Shown here: in pieces, positions 53,273 through 62,812 of the stretch
Layout of the letters: the number at the start of each line of letters is the position of its first letter
How positions within the stretch are numbered: the stretch's first letter is position 1
Assembly: GCF_965661665.1 (NCBI RefSeq)
Contig: NZ_CBFIEO010000014.1
Coordinates: 20,789-84,788 of the forward strand
From: Cognatiyoonia sp965661665
GTDB taxonomy: Bacteria; Pseudomonadota; Alphaproteobacteria; Rhodobacterales; Rhodobacteraceae
DNA: 64,000 bases
Direction of reading: 5' to 3'
Made by a program: the position numbers and the translations under genes
The notes under the pieces: model-generated
The model's input: only the letters and a program-made list of their open reading frames with translations
The model's database searches: none
Told to the model about the DNA's origin: nothing

Positions 53273-54376
53273 TTATTTCTTGTTGAACGCGTCCAGTAGA
53301 ATTTCTTCACACACCAAATCGTCAGACGCGGTTTTGCGTTTTCTTGCTTTGTTGTTCGGTTTTTTGGTGGCGGGCTCTGAGCTGCCATGCGGATCGTGCT
53401 GTGCGAAGAAATAGCTCATTACGTTTTGAACGCCTTCGTCGAGAACAGAACGCAGGTTTTCAGCGAAAAACTGCCCGCCGCTCATTGGGGCCGTAATGAG
53501 CTCGTAAGACGGAAAGTAGTCGATGTTTTCATATGTGGCGACCAATTCACCGCAGACGGCTCTTAGAACGGATTTAGAATAGGTGGTGGCGCTCAAAATA
53601 TGTTCGCTACTTGCAGTTGCTGTGAGGGGAACAGGGGAAACAGTCACAAGTATTTTGAGTTTGGGGTTGATCTTCATAAGCGTCCGGTAGACCACTTTGA
53701 AATCGTCAATTGTTTCTTGGTAGCTCAGGTTGCGAAAGTGATATTTCTTGTCAGAGAACTCACCCGCTATTATGCCTGGGCAAACAGGATACACGGTACC
53801 GGTTTCAATGTTTTCCCAGGTTTCGGTCAGACCGAGAGTGAAAACAAACACGTCCATCGTCCGAAACATTCGGCGGACTTGTCGCAGGTGGGCTAGACGC
53901 ATTTCCTGCACTTCTTTGACAGATGCGAGGCCGTTTGGTTCGATGTTCGGTCGTAAACCGTCATAGTAACGGCCGTCTTTTTCGAAGATATCTTCCACAC
54001 GCACCGCACCACGTTTTTGGAACGGCTTCCCGGAATTGGTGTAATTAGGAGCGCGGCAATCGTCGAGGAGTTGGCGAAGCTGGCGGGTCGTGTAAATGTT
54101 GCCATAACGTGCGGAATATGTCGCAAAACCATACTTTTGCGCCAAAGTGGTGCTCATCTGAGGCAGGGGGGGCTCAACGTCTATGATTGGAAAGCCTCTT
54201 GCTTTCATATGTCGCGCTACGTGCTGTGCGAAACAGCTGCCTGCGGTTGCGATCTTGTCCGTTTTGGAAATTTCGAAGCGCTTTGTGTAGAAACCTTCAA
54301 GGTCAAACGGTGTTTTTTCCGCAACCCCGGTCCGCCAATAGGATTTCGATGGAAGAGACTCGTAAGGATGTTTCAT
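53273..54376 (-). CDS. GSCFA domain protein
   Basis: A 367-residue protein with the name-giving motif GSCFA at residues 46-50, preceded by FEISKTDKIATA. Further conserved parts are VFTLGLTETWEN and YFPSYELIT. The family has an SGNH-hydrolase-like fold and is found in polysaccharide loci, where acyl esterase or acyltransferase roles are suspected. The C-terminus is a basic tail (KKPNNKARKRK). It pairs with the SGNH gene 17 bp upstream on the same strand, opposite to glf. Confidence 0.88.
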   Translation of the reverse strand: MKHPYESLPSKSYWRTGVAEKTPFDLEGFYTKRFEISKTDKIATAGSCFAQHVARHMKARGFPIIDVEPPLPQMSTTLAQKYGFATYSARYGNIYTTRQLRQLLDDCRAPNYTNSGKPFQKRGAVRVEDIFEKDGRYYDGLRPNIEPNGLASVKEVQEMRLAHLRQVRRMFRTMDVFVFTLGLTETWENIETGTVYPVCPGIIAGEFSDKKYHFRNLSYQETIDDFKVVYRTLMKINPKLKILVTVSPVPLTATASSEHILSATTYSKSVLRAVCGELVATYENIDYFPSYELITAPMSGGQFFAENLRSVLDEGVQNVMSYFFAQHDPHGSSEPATKKPNNKARKRKTASDDLVCEEILLDAFNKK

Positions 54377-54393
54377 TACAATGACCTTTCCAG

Positions 54394-55170
54394 CTACTCT
54401 GCAAACTGTTCCAAGAAGTTTCGGATGTAGGCAACGCCATAGGACGCGTTCATATGTTTGTGGTCGTCGATTCCGTGTTCTTCGTCTGGCGCCATGAGGC
54501 GCGTTGACCGGACACTGTACTTAGATTTCGTAAGCAGTTCGTTAAGAACCGTTTCTTCGGGTTGTGGAAAAAACGTTGCCGAGGCAGGCAAAACGGTCTC
54601 GATTCCGCGGTGCAGAATGCTCCATAAACGGTCCCGATCTTTTTTGTTTTTACCTAGCTCAATATAAGCTTTCGCGACTTTATCTTTCTTCTTCGAAACG
54701 TCTGTACTGACCAAAGGTTTAAACGAAACAAACACGCTCGAGGCTTTCGCATTTCCTAGTACGTTGAGGACATGTTGAAGCGGTGATTTTTCAAAAATCT
54801 CTATCCAGCTCTCCAAATATGCGTCTTCGGAAACGTAATGTTGTGTTCTGGAGGAGGTGCTTTGACCTGGCAGAAGATGCTCTCTTTGGTGTTTTACGAA
54901 GGGGTGGATCAGAAGTCCCATACCGACGCATAAGATTGCATCGAAATCTTCTATGTCAATCGATCCATATCCACCCAACTGCTCTACTTTTTCGCGGGGT
55001 AAATCCTTCTTTATCGACAGCACTGAACCGTCGTTTGTCAGTTGCCGCATTCCGCTACGGGCCGCGGCAAAGAACACAATTTCGACATCTGGGTATTCTG
55101 AACTTATCTCGTCCCAGCCGAGTTTCATTGCACCAACGTGAGAATCACCAATTATGCAAATTTTCTTCAT
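54394..55170 (-). CDS. SGNH-hydrolase-like protein
   Basis: A 258-residue protein without signal peptide. It starts KKICIIGDSHVGAMKLGW, a GDSH block I with Ser10, and ends with DDHKHMNASYG, a block V-like Asp/His pair. These are the catalytic residues of SGNH esterases. It may add or remove acetyl groups on the polysaccharide together with the GSCFA protein. The substrate and the reaction direction are not known. Confidence 0.72.
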   Translation of the reverse strand: MKKICIIGDSHVGAMKLGWDEISSEYPDVEIVFFAAARSGMRQLTNDGSVLSIKKDLPREKVEQLGGYGSIDIEDFDAILCVGMGLLIHPFVKHQREHLLPGQSTSSRTQHYVSEDAYLESWIEIFEKSPLQHVLNVLGNAKASSVFVSFKPLVSTDVSKKKDKVAKAYIELGKNKKDRDRLWSILHRGIETVLPASATFFPQPEETVLNELLTKSKYSVRSTRLMAPDEEHGIDDHKHMNASYGVAYIRNFLEQFAE

Positions 55171-55266
55171 AAATGTGAGCTCCTTGAAGCTACTGTTCAG
55201 CGGCGCGCGGGCCCAGACACTTGCTCAACACTCTCGCAGCGAAAAACTGCTGGAGTGATCCCAAAA

Positions 55267-55422
55267 TCAAGATTTCTCGACTTTGGTGATTTTTAATCCG
55301 CTGCGTTTTGCGGCGCGAACGCCTTTCATGACTTTGTCAAGTTGAGCTGTTCGGACGGCTTTCCGAACAGAATCGATATTTTCGTTGCTTGCTTTTGGGT
55401 TTTCAACTTTTAACTCATGCAT
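55267..55422 (-). CDS. Possible 51-residue basic small protein
   Basis: In the 397-bp gap between the SGNH and sulfotransferase genes, an ATG at 55420-55422 opens a 51-codon frame. The product begins MHELKVENPKASNENID and has a basic helical half (VRKAVRTAQLDKVMKGVRAA, then KRSGLKITKVEKS). The open frame extends upstream through AARQAACVIARNIW without a standard start, and the ribosome site is weak. No family is recognised. It could be a small gene or the 3' remnant of a longer one. Nothing else is seen in the gap. Confidence 0.35.
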   Translation of the reverse strand: MHELKVENPKASNENIDSVRKAVRTAQLDKVMKGVRAAKRSGLKITKVEKS

Positions 55423-55567
55423 CCAAATGTTGCGGGCGATTACACAGGCAGCCTGACGGGCTGCGCTTTAGTTTTTTTTAACTGGTTCTGACATTGGCTA
55501 ATTACTCCAAGATGTTTCGATGTGGTGGAGCACTGTATTCTAAGACCGAAATGCGGACATGTATTTT

Positions 55568-56302
55568 CTATTTCTCATTTGTTAGTTGTGCGCGCTCTGC
55601 CCGCCGTTTTTTACGCAAGCGCTTTCTTACAATTGGAATAGTCTTGATGGTTTCAAATAGAGCCTCAGGCGTGCTTGCGCTGCTCTGATAGAGATCAAAA
55701 TCATCCTTGAAAGTTTCCGATTCATTGATCTTGGCGCGTAGCTCGTCTGACATCACTGCGTTGGAGGGCGTTGGACTGATGTTCTTTCGTTCCATTGTAG
55801 TGGGCGCCTCGATAGCGAAGGCATCAAGTAAAACCGGCAAAAGACTATCTACGGCTTCGACTTTGATCAAAGTGCCTACCTCTATCTCTTTCGTATCCCC
55901 AATTAGGAACGACTTTTGCGTTTCAATTTTATATTTGGGTTCAGGGTTTTCTCCAATCGCCCCGAAAGCGAATTCCTCAAAGGTTATGTCGCCTGTGTAA
56001 TTCTGTTTGATACGGCTATTTTTGCTTGCCTTCGCAATTTGGTCGCGCTGCCGATATTTGTACCAGCTAAGCAAACGGTCAGCCGGATCACGCGTAACCG
56101 CAAAAAAGTGAGGTTTCTCGACTCCTTTGATTTCCAAGAATGGCAAAATATAGCGTTCGACCAAGCGGTATTTTGTGTGCTTAAGGCCGGTTGTACCACC
56201 AACAAATATCCCCTTCTTTCCGGAAAGGGCCGCCTCGATCGTGGTTGAAGCACATTTAGTAACGGAAATAAAACCAAGACCCTTGTTGGGTAGAACTATC
56301 AT
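55568..56302 (-). CDS. Sulfotransferase-family protein
   Basis: A 244-residue protein. GFISVTKCASTTIEAAL carries the PAPS loop TKCAST at residues 15-20, and FAVTRDPADRLLSWYKYR is the 3'-phosphate segment, as in Golgi-type carbohydrate sulfotransferases. The C-terminus is very basic (RKRLRKKRRAERAQ). It belongs to the same broad type as the degraded copy near glpK. In this locus it is a candidate for sulfating the exported glycan; activity is inferred. Confidence 0.78.
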   Translation of the reverse strand: MIVLPNKGLGFISVTKCASTTIEAALSGKKGIFVGGTTGLKHTKYRLVERYILPFLEIKGVEKPHFFAVTRDPADRLLSWYKYRQRDQIAKASKNSRIKQNYTGDITFEEFAFGAIGENPEPKYKIETQKSFLIGDTKEIEVGTLIKVEAVDSLLPVLLDAFAIEAPTTMERKNISPTPSNAVMSDELRAKINESETFKDDFDLYQSSASTPEALFETIKTIPIVRKRLRKKRRAERAQLTNEK

Positions 56303-56525
56303 TTTTCAATTCTCCTGTCGGAAGGTCGGTACATGATGTCCACAGAGTAAGGCTGATGTGAAACGGCCATTGCCATAGGTAGAGTTATGTCATTTATACC
56401 AGCGGATTGTGCAATTTTGATCAAAGGAAAACATCCGCTCACAAAGACAGGCTACAGGTGACATTCGACGTAACAGGGCGGAAAGAAAATGGCAAACGGC
56501 TGCTTTGTGTTGCGCGCCTTCTATA

Positions 56526-57335
56526 TCAACGGGCCAAAAGCCGCGCACGCCCTTGGGTAAGCAAAAGTAGGCCTATGATCGACAGGATTAACCCTACCGC
56601 GAGCGGGTAGAGGGGCTCGACATGATGTGCGGGATAGTCGTGGTAAAATCCGGTGCGGGACATCGCAACAATGTGCACAAGCGGATTGTAGATGAGCCAA
56701 GCATCGAAAGGTTGCGGGACTTGTTCGAAAGAATATATCACGCAAGACAGAAGGAAGAGGGGTGTTGTTGCTATGCTCCAAATATGTCGCCATGTTGGGA
56801 TCACGCGGAACAAATATGCGTTCACCGTACCAACGCCGAAACCGAGCAATATCGCCAGCGCCATAGCGCAAAGAATGGGTTGGAAATTAAGAACGGTTTT
56901 TGTGTCCCAAAAACCTAAAATGGCAGCGTAGATCCCTAGGCCGACCAGGGTTTGTATCAGTATCACGAAGACCAGTCTTGAAAGGATGCAATCCATGACA
57001 GAGATCCGCGGATACTTCAGGATCCTCCGATTTTCTTTGATAGCATTTCCAAGTCGGCCATTGATTGCTGTGAACATTGAAAATGGGACGACTCCGGTTG
57101 CATAAAAAATTGCAAAGACATCACCAATTGGCGGGTTTCTGAAGCCCGCTGAAAAAATAGTGGTCGCGACAATGATCGATGCAAGTGGGCTTACGAATGC
57201 CCAAGCAACGCCGCCAAAGGCGTTCGCATTATTGGTCGCAAATTCCCGCAAGAGCAGGGCCAGAATGGATCGAAATGTTGTCCCTCGCGGAAATGCGACG
57301 GGTCGAAGCTTGGCTTGTGAAGTGCTTAGCGACAC
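56526..57335 (-). CDS. Capsule-type ABC-2 permease (KpsM-like)
   Basis: A 269-residue integral membrane protein with six hydrophobic segments, of the ABC-2 polysaccharide exporter type. It begins VAFPRGTTFRSILALLLREF, as in KpsM/Wzm-like permeases, and has NPLVHIVAMSRTGFY near the end. A GTG at 57333-57335 with GAGG before it is preferred; the open frame extends to an ATG at 57437, but this would overlap the divergent KpsE start. It should form the export channel with the KpsT-like ATPase encoded on the other strand 1.6 kb away. Confidence 0.88.
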   Translation of the reverse strand: MSLSTSQAKLRPVAFPRGTTFRSILALLLREFATNNANAFGGVAWAFVSPLASIIVATTIFSAGFRNPPIGDVFAIFYATGVVPFSMFTAINGRLGNAIKENRRILKYPRISVMDCILSRLVFVILIQTLVGLGIYAAILGFWDTKTVLNFQPILCAMALAILLGFGVGTVNAYLFRVIPTWRHIWSIATTPLFLLSCVIYSFEQVPQPFDAWLIYNPLVHIVAMSRTGFYHDYPAHHVEPLYPLAVGLILSIIGLLLLTQGRARLLAR

Positions 57336-57435
57336 GTGGACCTCGATTGGTTTGGCACATAAACGCCCAGTATTATTGACCTCTAGGGGGGGTGTATGCA
57401 AGTAGTAAGCGGCAATGAGGAAGAGCTGATCGGTC

Positions 57436-58953
57436 ATGAAACAGAAGCCAGAAACCGGCTCCAACGCGCAAACAGATGCGTCGCAGACTGAAGATCAAGA
57501 CGCTGGCGCTGCGGTGGAAGATGACACGGAAGAGACGACATCTAGCGATATGAAAGAGCCCAAAGGCAAGCGAGGCCGAAACCGAAACAGGAATTCGATC
57601 AACCGCTCTGACGAAGACGAGACTGAGCAAGTTGACCCGTTCGCCAATATTACCCGAAAACAGCTGAAGTCCGCTCTGGGTGAGGATTCAGATATCCGCG
57701 CTAAGGATATGATGCGGGCAATCCGTCAAGCAAATACCCCTGAGGAAGCCTTGGCCGGAATGGCGTCCAAAGCCGCAGAGCAAGGCGAGCGGATGGCAAT
57801 GACAAAAATTGTCCCGCCAACTGTCAGCCAAGCCAGGATCCGGTTTCGTCATTTCCTAGTTTTACTGTCGTTTCTAATTGTTGTGGTTTCTCCGACTGCG
57901 GCGGCTTTTTGGTATTTGACGGAACGGGCAGTGCCTCAATTTGCATCGATCACAGCTTTTTCGGTTCGACAAGAAGACCACAGTTCGCCAACGGATGTAT
58001 TGGGAACAGCATTTGGTTTGACGAATACATCCACCAATGACACGGATATATTGTATGATTTTTTGACCAGCCAAGAGGTTGTTTCAGCTATTCGTAAGTA
58101 TCGGGATTTCGAAGAAATTTGGACTGGTGCCGGGTCTGATTGGGAGACAGGGGATCCGATTTTTGCGATGCCGCGCGGTGGGACCATTGAAGAGCAGACC
58201 GCCTACTGGAACCGGATGGTGTCGGTGTCCTACGATACGTCTGCAAGCATTTTGGAAGTGCAAGTTTTGGCGTTCGACCCGGATGCGGCGCAAATGATTG
58301 CACAGGATATTCTGAACGAGAGTACAAGTATCATTAATAAGCTCTCTTCGATCGCGACACAGGATGTTTTGAGGTATGCGCAAGAAGATCTCGAGACGGC
58401 TGAAGCGGAACTTCGCACGGCGCGTGGAGAGCTCACAAATTTCCGCAATCAGTATCAAATTGCGTCAATCGATTCCGATATTGCGCTGACCACCGGGCCA
58501 TTGAACGCGCTGACACAGCAGCTTGTGGAGGCCAAGATCGAAAAAGGCCTTTTGGGTCGCGACACCAACCAAAGAGATCCTCGTTTAATCCAGATTAACG
58601 CACGGATTGAGGTTATTGAGCAGCAAATTGAAGAAGAGCGCTCTAAATTAGGGGCTGCGGCGGGCGATGATGAAGGATCTGTGCTGTCCAACCGTATCGC
58701 TGAATTTGAACGGCTAAATGTCGAGCTCAAGTTTGCTGAATCTTCTTACGAAAACTCTCTTGCAGCGTTTTATGCGGCACGTGCTGATGCAAACCGGCAG
58801 TCGGTGTATCTTGCAGCACACAAGAACCCGACGCTTGCCGAACGCGCCGATTATCCAAAGAAGTGGTTAATTTTGGGTTTGATTGCGGGTTTGTGTTTTG
58901 CGCTTTGGGGTATCTTTGCCCTAATGGCCTTGAGCCTCAGAGATAGGCGCTGA
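57436..58953 (+). CDS. Capsule export inner-membrane protein (KpsE-like PCP)
   Basis: A 505-residue polysaccharide co-polymerase family protein. A transmembrane helix at about 139-160 and another near 475-498 flank a periplasmic domain with a coiled coil (about 300-440). This is the KpsE/BexC plan, bridging the inner-membrane transporter to the outer-membrane exporter. Unusual is the 138-residue cytoplasmic N-terminus, acidic then basic (KGKRGRNRNRNSINR), likely disordered. The ATPase gene starts 14 bp later. The start lies 100 bp from the divergent permease start. Confidence 0.88.
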   Translation: MKQKPETGSNAQTDASQTEDQDAGAAVEDDTEETTSSDMKEPKGKRGRNRNRNSINRSDEDETEQVDPFANITRKQLKSALGEDSDIRAKDMMRAIRQANTPEEALAGMASKAAEQGERMAMTKIVPPTVSQARIRFRHFLVLLSFLIVVVSPTAAAFWYLTERAVPQFASITAFSVRQEDHSSPTDVLGTAFGLTNTSTNDTDILYDFLTSQEVVSAIRKYRDFEEIWTGAGSDWETGDPIFAMPRGGTIEEQTAYWNRMVSVSYDTSASILEVQVLAFDPDAAQMIAQDILNESTSIINKLSSIATQDVLRYAQEDLETAEAELRTARGELTNFRNQYQIASIDSDIALTTGPLNALTQQLVEAKIEKGLLGRDTNQRDPRLIQINARIEVIEQQIEEERSKLGAAAGDDEGSVLSNRIAEFERLNVELKFAESSYENSLAAFYAARADANRQSVYLAAHKNPTLAERADYPKKWLILGLIAGLCFALWGIFALMALSLRDRR

Positions 58954-58967
58954 GCCGCGGAGTAATT

Positions 58968-59726
58968 ATGATACTCTTAGAAAACTTGCGTAAAAGCTTT
59001 CCAACGCGGGGTGGTCGCCATGTTATTTTTGACCACGTGAATGCTGTGTTCCCGACGGGAGAAAGTGTTGGCCTTTTAGGTAGGAACGGAGCAGGTAAAT
59101 CGACGTTGCTCGATTTAATCGCAGGTGTTGAAGAAATCGATCGTGGGCGCATTTTGACAGATGGGAATATTTCCTATCCTGTCGGTTTTTCTGGCGGTTT
59201 CCATGGGATGATGACCGGCATTCAAGCGGCCCGGTTTGTTGCCCGCGTTTATGGGGCCGATACGGATGAGATTATCCGATTTGTCGAAGATTTTTCAGAG
59301 CTGGGGAGCCAGCTTCGGCAACCTCTTCACACGTTTTCTTCGGGACAAAAGTCGCGACTGAGCCTCGCGGTGTCCATGGCCATTCCGTTTGATATTTATC
59401 TGGTTGATGAAATTGGGGCCGTTGGGGATGAGAATTTCAAAATGAAGTCTCGTGCACTGATCTACGACCGGATGGAGAACGCTGACATTGTCATGGTCGA
59501 TCATGGTATGAAGAAAATTCGTTTTTTTTGTTCGATGGGCGCGGTCATTCACGAAGAAAGACTGCATATTTTTGACGATATTGAAGAGGCGATTTCATTT
59601 TATGGGCATATCAATCAGCTGACGAAAGGAAGTGAGAAACGAAAGAACATTCAAGCCGCCAAAGCGCCTTGGGTGACGCGGGTCGTTGAAGGGTTGCGAG
59701 GACGCGCACGGGTTGAAGATGAATAG
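58968..59726 (+). CDS. Capsule-type ABC exporter ATPase (KpsT-like)
   Basis: A 252-residue ATPase. Walker A is GRNGAGKST at residues 38-46, the signature is SSGQKSRLS, and Walker B with its KpsT-type extension is YLVDEIGAVGD. The signature SSGQ in place of LSGGQ is normal for polysaccharide exporters. With the KpsM-like permease and KpsE-like protein it forms the polysaccharide exporter. The C-terminal 40 residues are basic. Confidence 0.92.
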   Translation: MILLENLRKSFPTRGGRHVIFDHVNAVFPTGESVGLLGRNGAGKSTLLDLIAGVEEIDRGRILTDGNISYPVGFSGGFHGMMTGIQAARFVARVYGADTDEIIRFVEDFSELGSQLRQPLHTFSSGQKSRLSLAVSMAIPFDIYLVDEIGAVGDENFKMKSRALIYDRMENADIVMVDHGMKKIRFFCSMGAVIHEERLHIFDDIEEAISFYGHINQLTKGSEKRKNIQAAKAPWVTRVVEGLRGRARVEDE

Positions 59727-59796
59727 GGATAGAGCCCTCTGCCCATTGTTGTCTTCTTCGGCACCTTTTACTGACGACGCCGGTTAGATAGTTTTT

Positions 59797-61653
59797 TTGA
59801 CTTTTGTTTCTCGGGACGTGGAATTGCACACACTACAAACATTCATTTGGCCGCAAGATCGGGTTTGGTCTGATCATGAGCTTTTCTTTGAACGGCGGGG
59901 GGATGTTGCACTACGGCCTGATGGCGGGCTCTCCATTGGGCCGCGGGATTGGATTCTATTCAATGGATGGTTTAATGTATTCAGCCTTGGCACTTGGCAG
60001 ACCCGGTGCGACTTAGGGAGCCTGTTTCTCGTCGTAGAGGGAGAGGGCTCGTGTTTTCTATCCATTGGATTGGACAACAAAACAGGGCAGTGCGGGTCTT
60101 GGACTTACGAAACCGAACTCACGGCTGGTCAGCCGCAGGTCTTTAATCTGCAAGAGTTCGTTTCATTTTCACATGGTGATATCCTAACCGCTGATTGCGG
60201 CGTCTTGAGCTGTCGGATTAGATCACAAGAAACCGAGAAATCATTACGCATTGATCGCATGGCTTGGGCTACCCACGATGCACCAAAGCGGCGTCCGGAT
60301 CTTACGTTAAGTGTGACGACCTTCAAACGAGAGGAGTCGGTGCTGCGAGCTGCGAAACGGTTTAGCGACTTTCGAGAGACCTCTGATCTGAAGCAATACC
60401 TTCAAATGCAGATTGTGGATAATGGGCAAAGCATTCCGCCGGATCAGCAGCTTGAAGGCGTCGATGTTTTACATAGCCCAAACCTTGGTGGGGCAGGGGG
60501 TTTTACACGTGGCTTCTTAGAAGCGCGGGATCGCGGTGCATCACACGTTCTTTTTATGGATGATGATGCTTCAATCCAAATGGAGACGCTTGAACGGACT
60601 TGGAATTTTCTGGCCTATGCTTGTGATGATGCGACCGCCATTTCCGGCGCCATGTCGACAGATCAGTTCCCGTGGGCATTGTGGGAATATGGCGCAAGGT
60701 TTTTCAAGAATTGTCTGCCTTTGCATGGCGGTGTTGATCTGCGAAAGTGGAAAAATGTTGTCGACATAGAGTGTTCCGTGGCGGGGGCGATGCCGCCTCA
60801 TTTATACGGTGGATGGTGGTTTTTCGCATTCCCTGTCGCGCAGGTGGACCATTTGGCTTTTCCATTTTTCGTGCGCGGCGATGACGTAAGTTTTTCTTTG
60901 GTGAACTGTTTTGAAATTGTTCGTCTGAATGGCGTCGTTTCCTATCAGGAAAGTTTTATCGAGAAAGAAAGCCCGTTGACGTGGTACTTGGATCTTCGGA
61001 GCCACATGGCACATCACCTTTCGATCAAAGAGATGGAGATTGGGCCACTGGCGCTTGCAACCATCGCATTAAAATTTTTTCTCAAGAACATCGCAAAGAT
61101 GCATTATTCCTCAGTCTCAGCCGTAAACTTGGCGGTTGAAGATGTTTTGCAGGGCCCTGATTTCTTTGCTGAAAACATAGACATGAGTGAACGACGCGCA
61201 GCCATCAAGGCGATCACTCGTGAAGAGGCCTGGATCGAGCGAGATGAGAAAAACACATTGGGCGCAATCCAAACGCAGCCGAAGCCGACGGTATTTCGCT
61301 TGCTGATGAAGCTCACGTTGAACGGACACCTTATTCCCGGGTTCAAAGTGTTCGGAGCAAAGCAATCGGTCGTTGGCGATAATCGGGGCGCGCTTGGAAT
61401 ATACTGGGGTGTTTCTAAGATGACGGTTTTTTCGGCCGACAAAAAAAAGATGTACCAGGTCCGCCATTCAAAGGGTCGAGCCTTTGAAGAAGGCGTGCGT
61501 TTGGCCCGAAACCTTTTTCAGCTTGTCTGTCGTTATTCTGATCTCAAGAAAGAGTATCAGGATAAATACCCCATTTTGACCGGCGAGCCATTCTGGCGAG
61601 AGCAATTCGACCAGTCTATTGAGGTGCGCGATGCCGCATCCAAAAAAGAGTAA
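59797..61653 (+). CDS. GlfT2-like galactofuranosyltransferase
   Basis: A 618-residue GT2 enzyme with the plan of polymerising galactofuranosyltransferases. The N-terminal beta-rich domain (residues 1-165) is followed by the GT-A domain with LSVTTFKREESVLRA, SPNLGGAGGFTRGF at 228-240 and MDDDAS around the DDD at 255-257, and then by a helical C-terminal domain. GGWWFFAFP and RGDDVSFSL match the acceptor/catalytic area. No ATG is available: TTG 59797 or GTG 59818 must start it. It probably extends a galactofuranan from UDP-Galf made by Glf. Confidence 0.88.
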   Translation: MTFVSRDVELHTLQTFIWPQDRVWSDHELFFERRGDVALRPDGGLSIGPRDWILFNGWFNVFSLGTWQTRCDLGSLFLVVEGEGSCFLSIGLDNKTGQCGSWTYETELTAGQPQVFNLQEFVSFSHGDILTADCGVLSCRIRSQETEKSLRIDRMAWATHDAPKRRPDLTLSVTTFKREESVLRAAKRFSDFRETSDLKQYLQMQIVDNGQSIPPDQQLEGVDVLHSPNLGGAGGFTRGFLEARDRGASHVLFMDDDASIQMETLERTWNFLAYACDDATAISGAMSTDQFPWALWEYGARFFKNCLPLHGGVDLRKWKNVVDIECSVAGAMPPHLYGGWWFFAFPVAQVDHLAFPFFVRGDDVSFSLVNCFEIVRLNGVVSYQESFIEKESPLTWYLDLRSHMAHHLSIKEMEIGPLALATIALKFFLKNIAKMHYSSVSAVNLAVEDVLQGPDFFAENIDMSERRAAIKAITREEAWIERDEKNTLGAIQTQPKPTVFRLLMKLTLNGHLIPGFKVFGAKQSVVGDNRGALGIYWGVSKMTVFSADKKKMYQVRHSKGRAFEEGVRLARNLFQLVCRYSDLKKEYQDKYPILTGEPFWREQFDQSIEVRDAASKKE

Positions 61654-61661
61654 GTTGTAAG

Positions 61662-62801
61662 ATGTTCGGGATGTCAAAAAAACCTAAATTGGTCCTATTC
61701 ATTGGACATCACAAAGTCGGATCGACTTCGATCCAGGACTATTTTGCGCGCAATGCTCCGGTGCTGGCTAAGGCCGGAATTCTTTACCCCTTTGTAGATT
61801 TCCAAGGCCTGTCCTATTTGGCTTCGGGGCTGGCTAAGCCACATCCTGACGAAGACCATTTGCCCATCAATATCCGCGAACCCCATAATGCACTTGCGTT
61901 TCGGATGATGGCAAATATGGATGATGAACGTAAAGTTCCCGCGTATCACCAAAATCTGCCATCGCTCCGCCAAATGGAAAATGCGTTACCTCAACAGATC
62001 ACAATGTTTGATCCGCATACTGTCGTTTTGGCAGCAGAGGTCTTTTCAAATTTCAGCGTACGCTCACCAAAAATGATCGGTCGACTTCTGAAGCTGTTTT
62101 CTGATTTTGATATAACGTTGATGCTGACCCTGCGCCGCATCGATGAGTATCTTGTTTCTTGGCATGGCCAACGATTGAAGTTCGGAAACAAACTTCCGCG
62201 GCTTTCAAGCGACGGTCTGAATGAATATGCGCCAACCATTCATTTCAACTACAAGCTCCTTTTGCAAGGTTGGCTTGATGCAGCACCGGATGCAAATGTG
62301 ATTATCCGAAATTACGCTGATGTGCGCGCTGCGGGCGGCTCTGTTGCAGATTTGATTGCTCAAGCAGAGCTTCAATTGCCAAAAGGCATGTACAAAGAAC
62401 GTTGGCAAAATGATAGTTTGCATCGCGGGGTTTATGAGCTTGCGCGGCGTGGAAACAATACCTTGAAACGACCGTTTTCTGGTCGGTTCCGGTCGGTGCT
62501 AAGCGATATGACACCTGACTTGGACCTACCTGCTTCCCATGAGATCGAGCTTTTCGGCGCTGACATGCGCGCGCAAATTATGGATGCCTTTCATCCGATT
62601 GATATAGAACTTGGACAAATTTCCGGAAAAGAAAATGCGTTCTTTAATGATGAGAACTCAGTCCTGAAGGTACTGCCAATTGACGAAAAAGAGGTGTTTG
62701 AAAGCGCGCGAGATCAATGTGTTCGGGCGTGGCCTAAGACTGAAAAGGCATCCGAACAAATCGCCTTTCTGAAGTCATTAGAATTTCAGACAGCGGATTA
62801 G
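61662..62801 (+). CDS. Sulfotransferase-family protein
   Basis: A 379-residue protein that opens with KLVLFIGHHKVGSTSIQDYF; the PAPS loop is HKVGST at residues 17-22. TLMLTLRRIDEYLVSWHGQR is the 3'-phosphate segment. No signal or membrane segment is present, so sulfation would take place in the cytoplasm before export. The start is 9 bp after the GlfT2-like gene, which puts it in the same transcript. An ATG at 61671 is an alternative start. The acceptor, presumably the galactofuranan, is inferred. Confidence 0.82.
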   Translation: MFGMSKKPKLVLFIGHHKVGSTSIQDYFARNAPVLAKAGILYPFVDFQGLSYLASGLAKPHPDEDHLPINIREPHNALAFRMMANMDDERKVPAYHQNLPSLRQMENALPQQITMFDPHTVVLAAEVFSNFSVRSPKMIGRLLKLFSDFDITLMLTLRRIDEYLVSWHGQRLKFGNKLPRLSSDGLNEYAPTIHFNYKLLLQGWLDAAPDANVIIRNYADVRAAGGSVADLIAQAELQLPKGMYKERWQNDSLHRGVYELARRGNNTLKRPFSGRFRSVLSDMTPDLDLPASHEIELFGADMRAQIMDAFHPIDIELGQISGKENAFFNDENSVLKVLPIDEKEVFESARDQCVRAWPKTEKASEQIAFLKSLEFQTAD

Positions 62802-62812
62802 AGTGATTGTGA

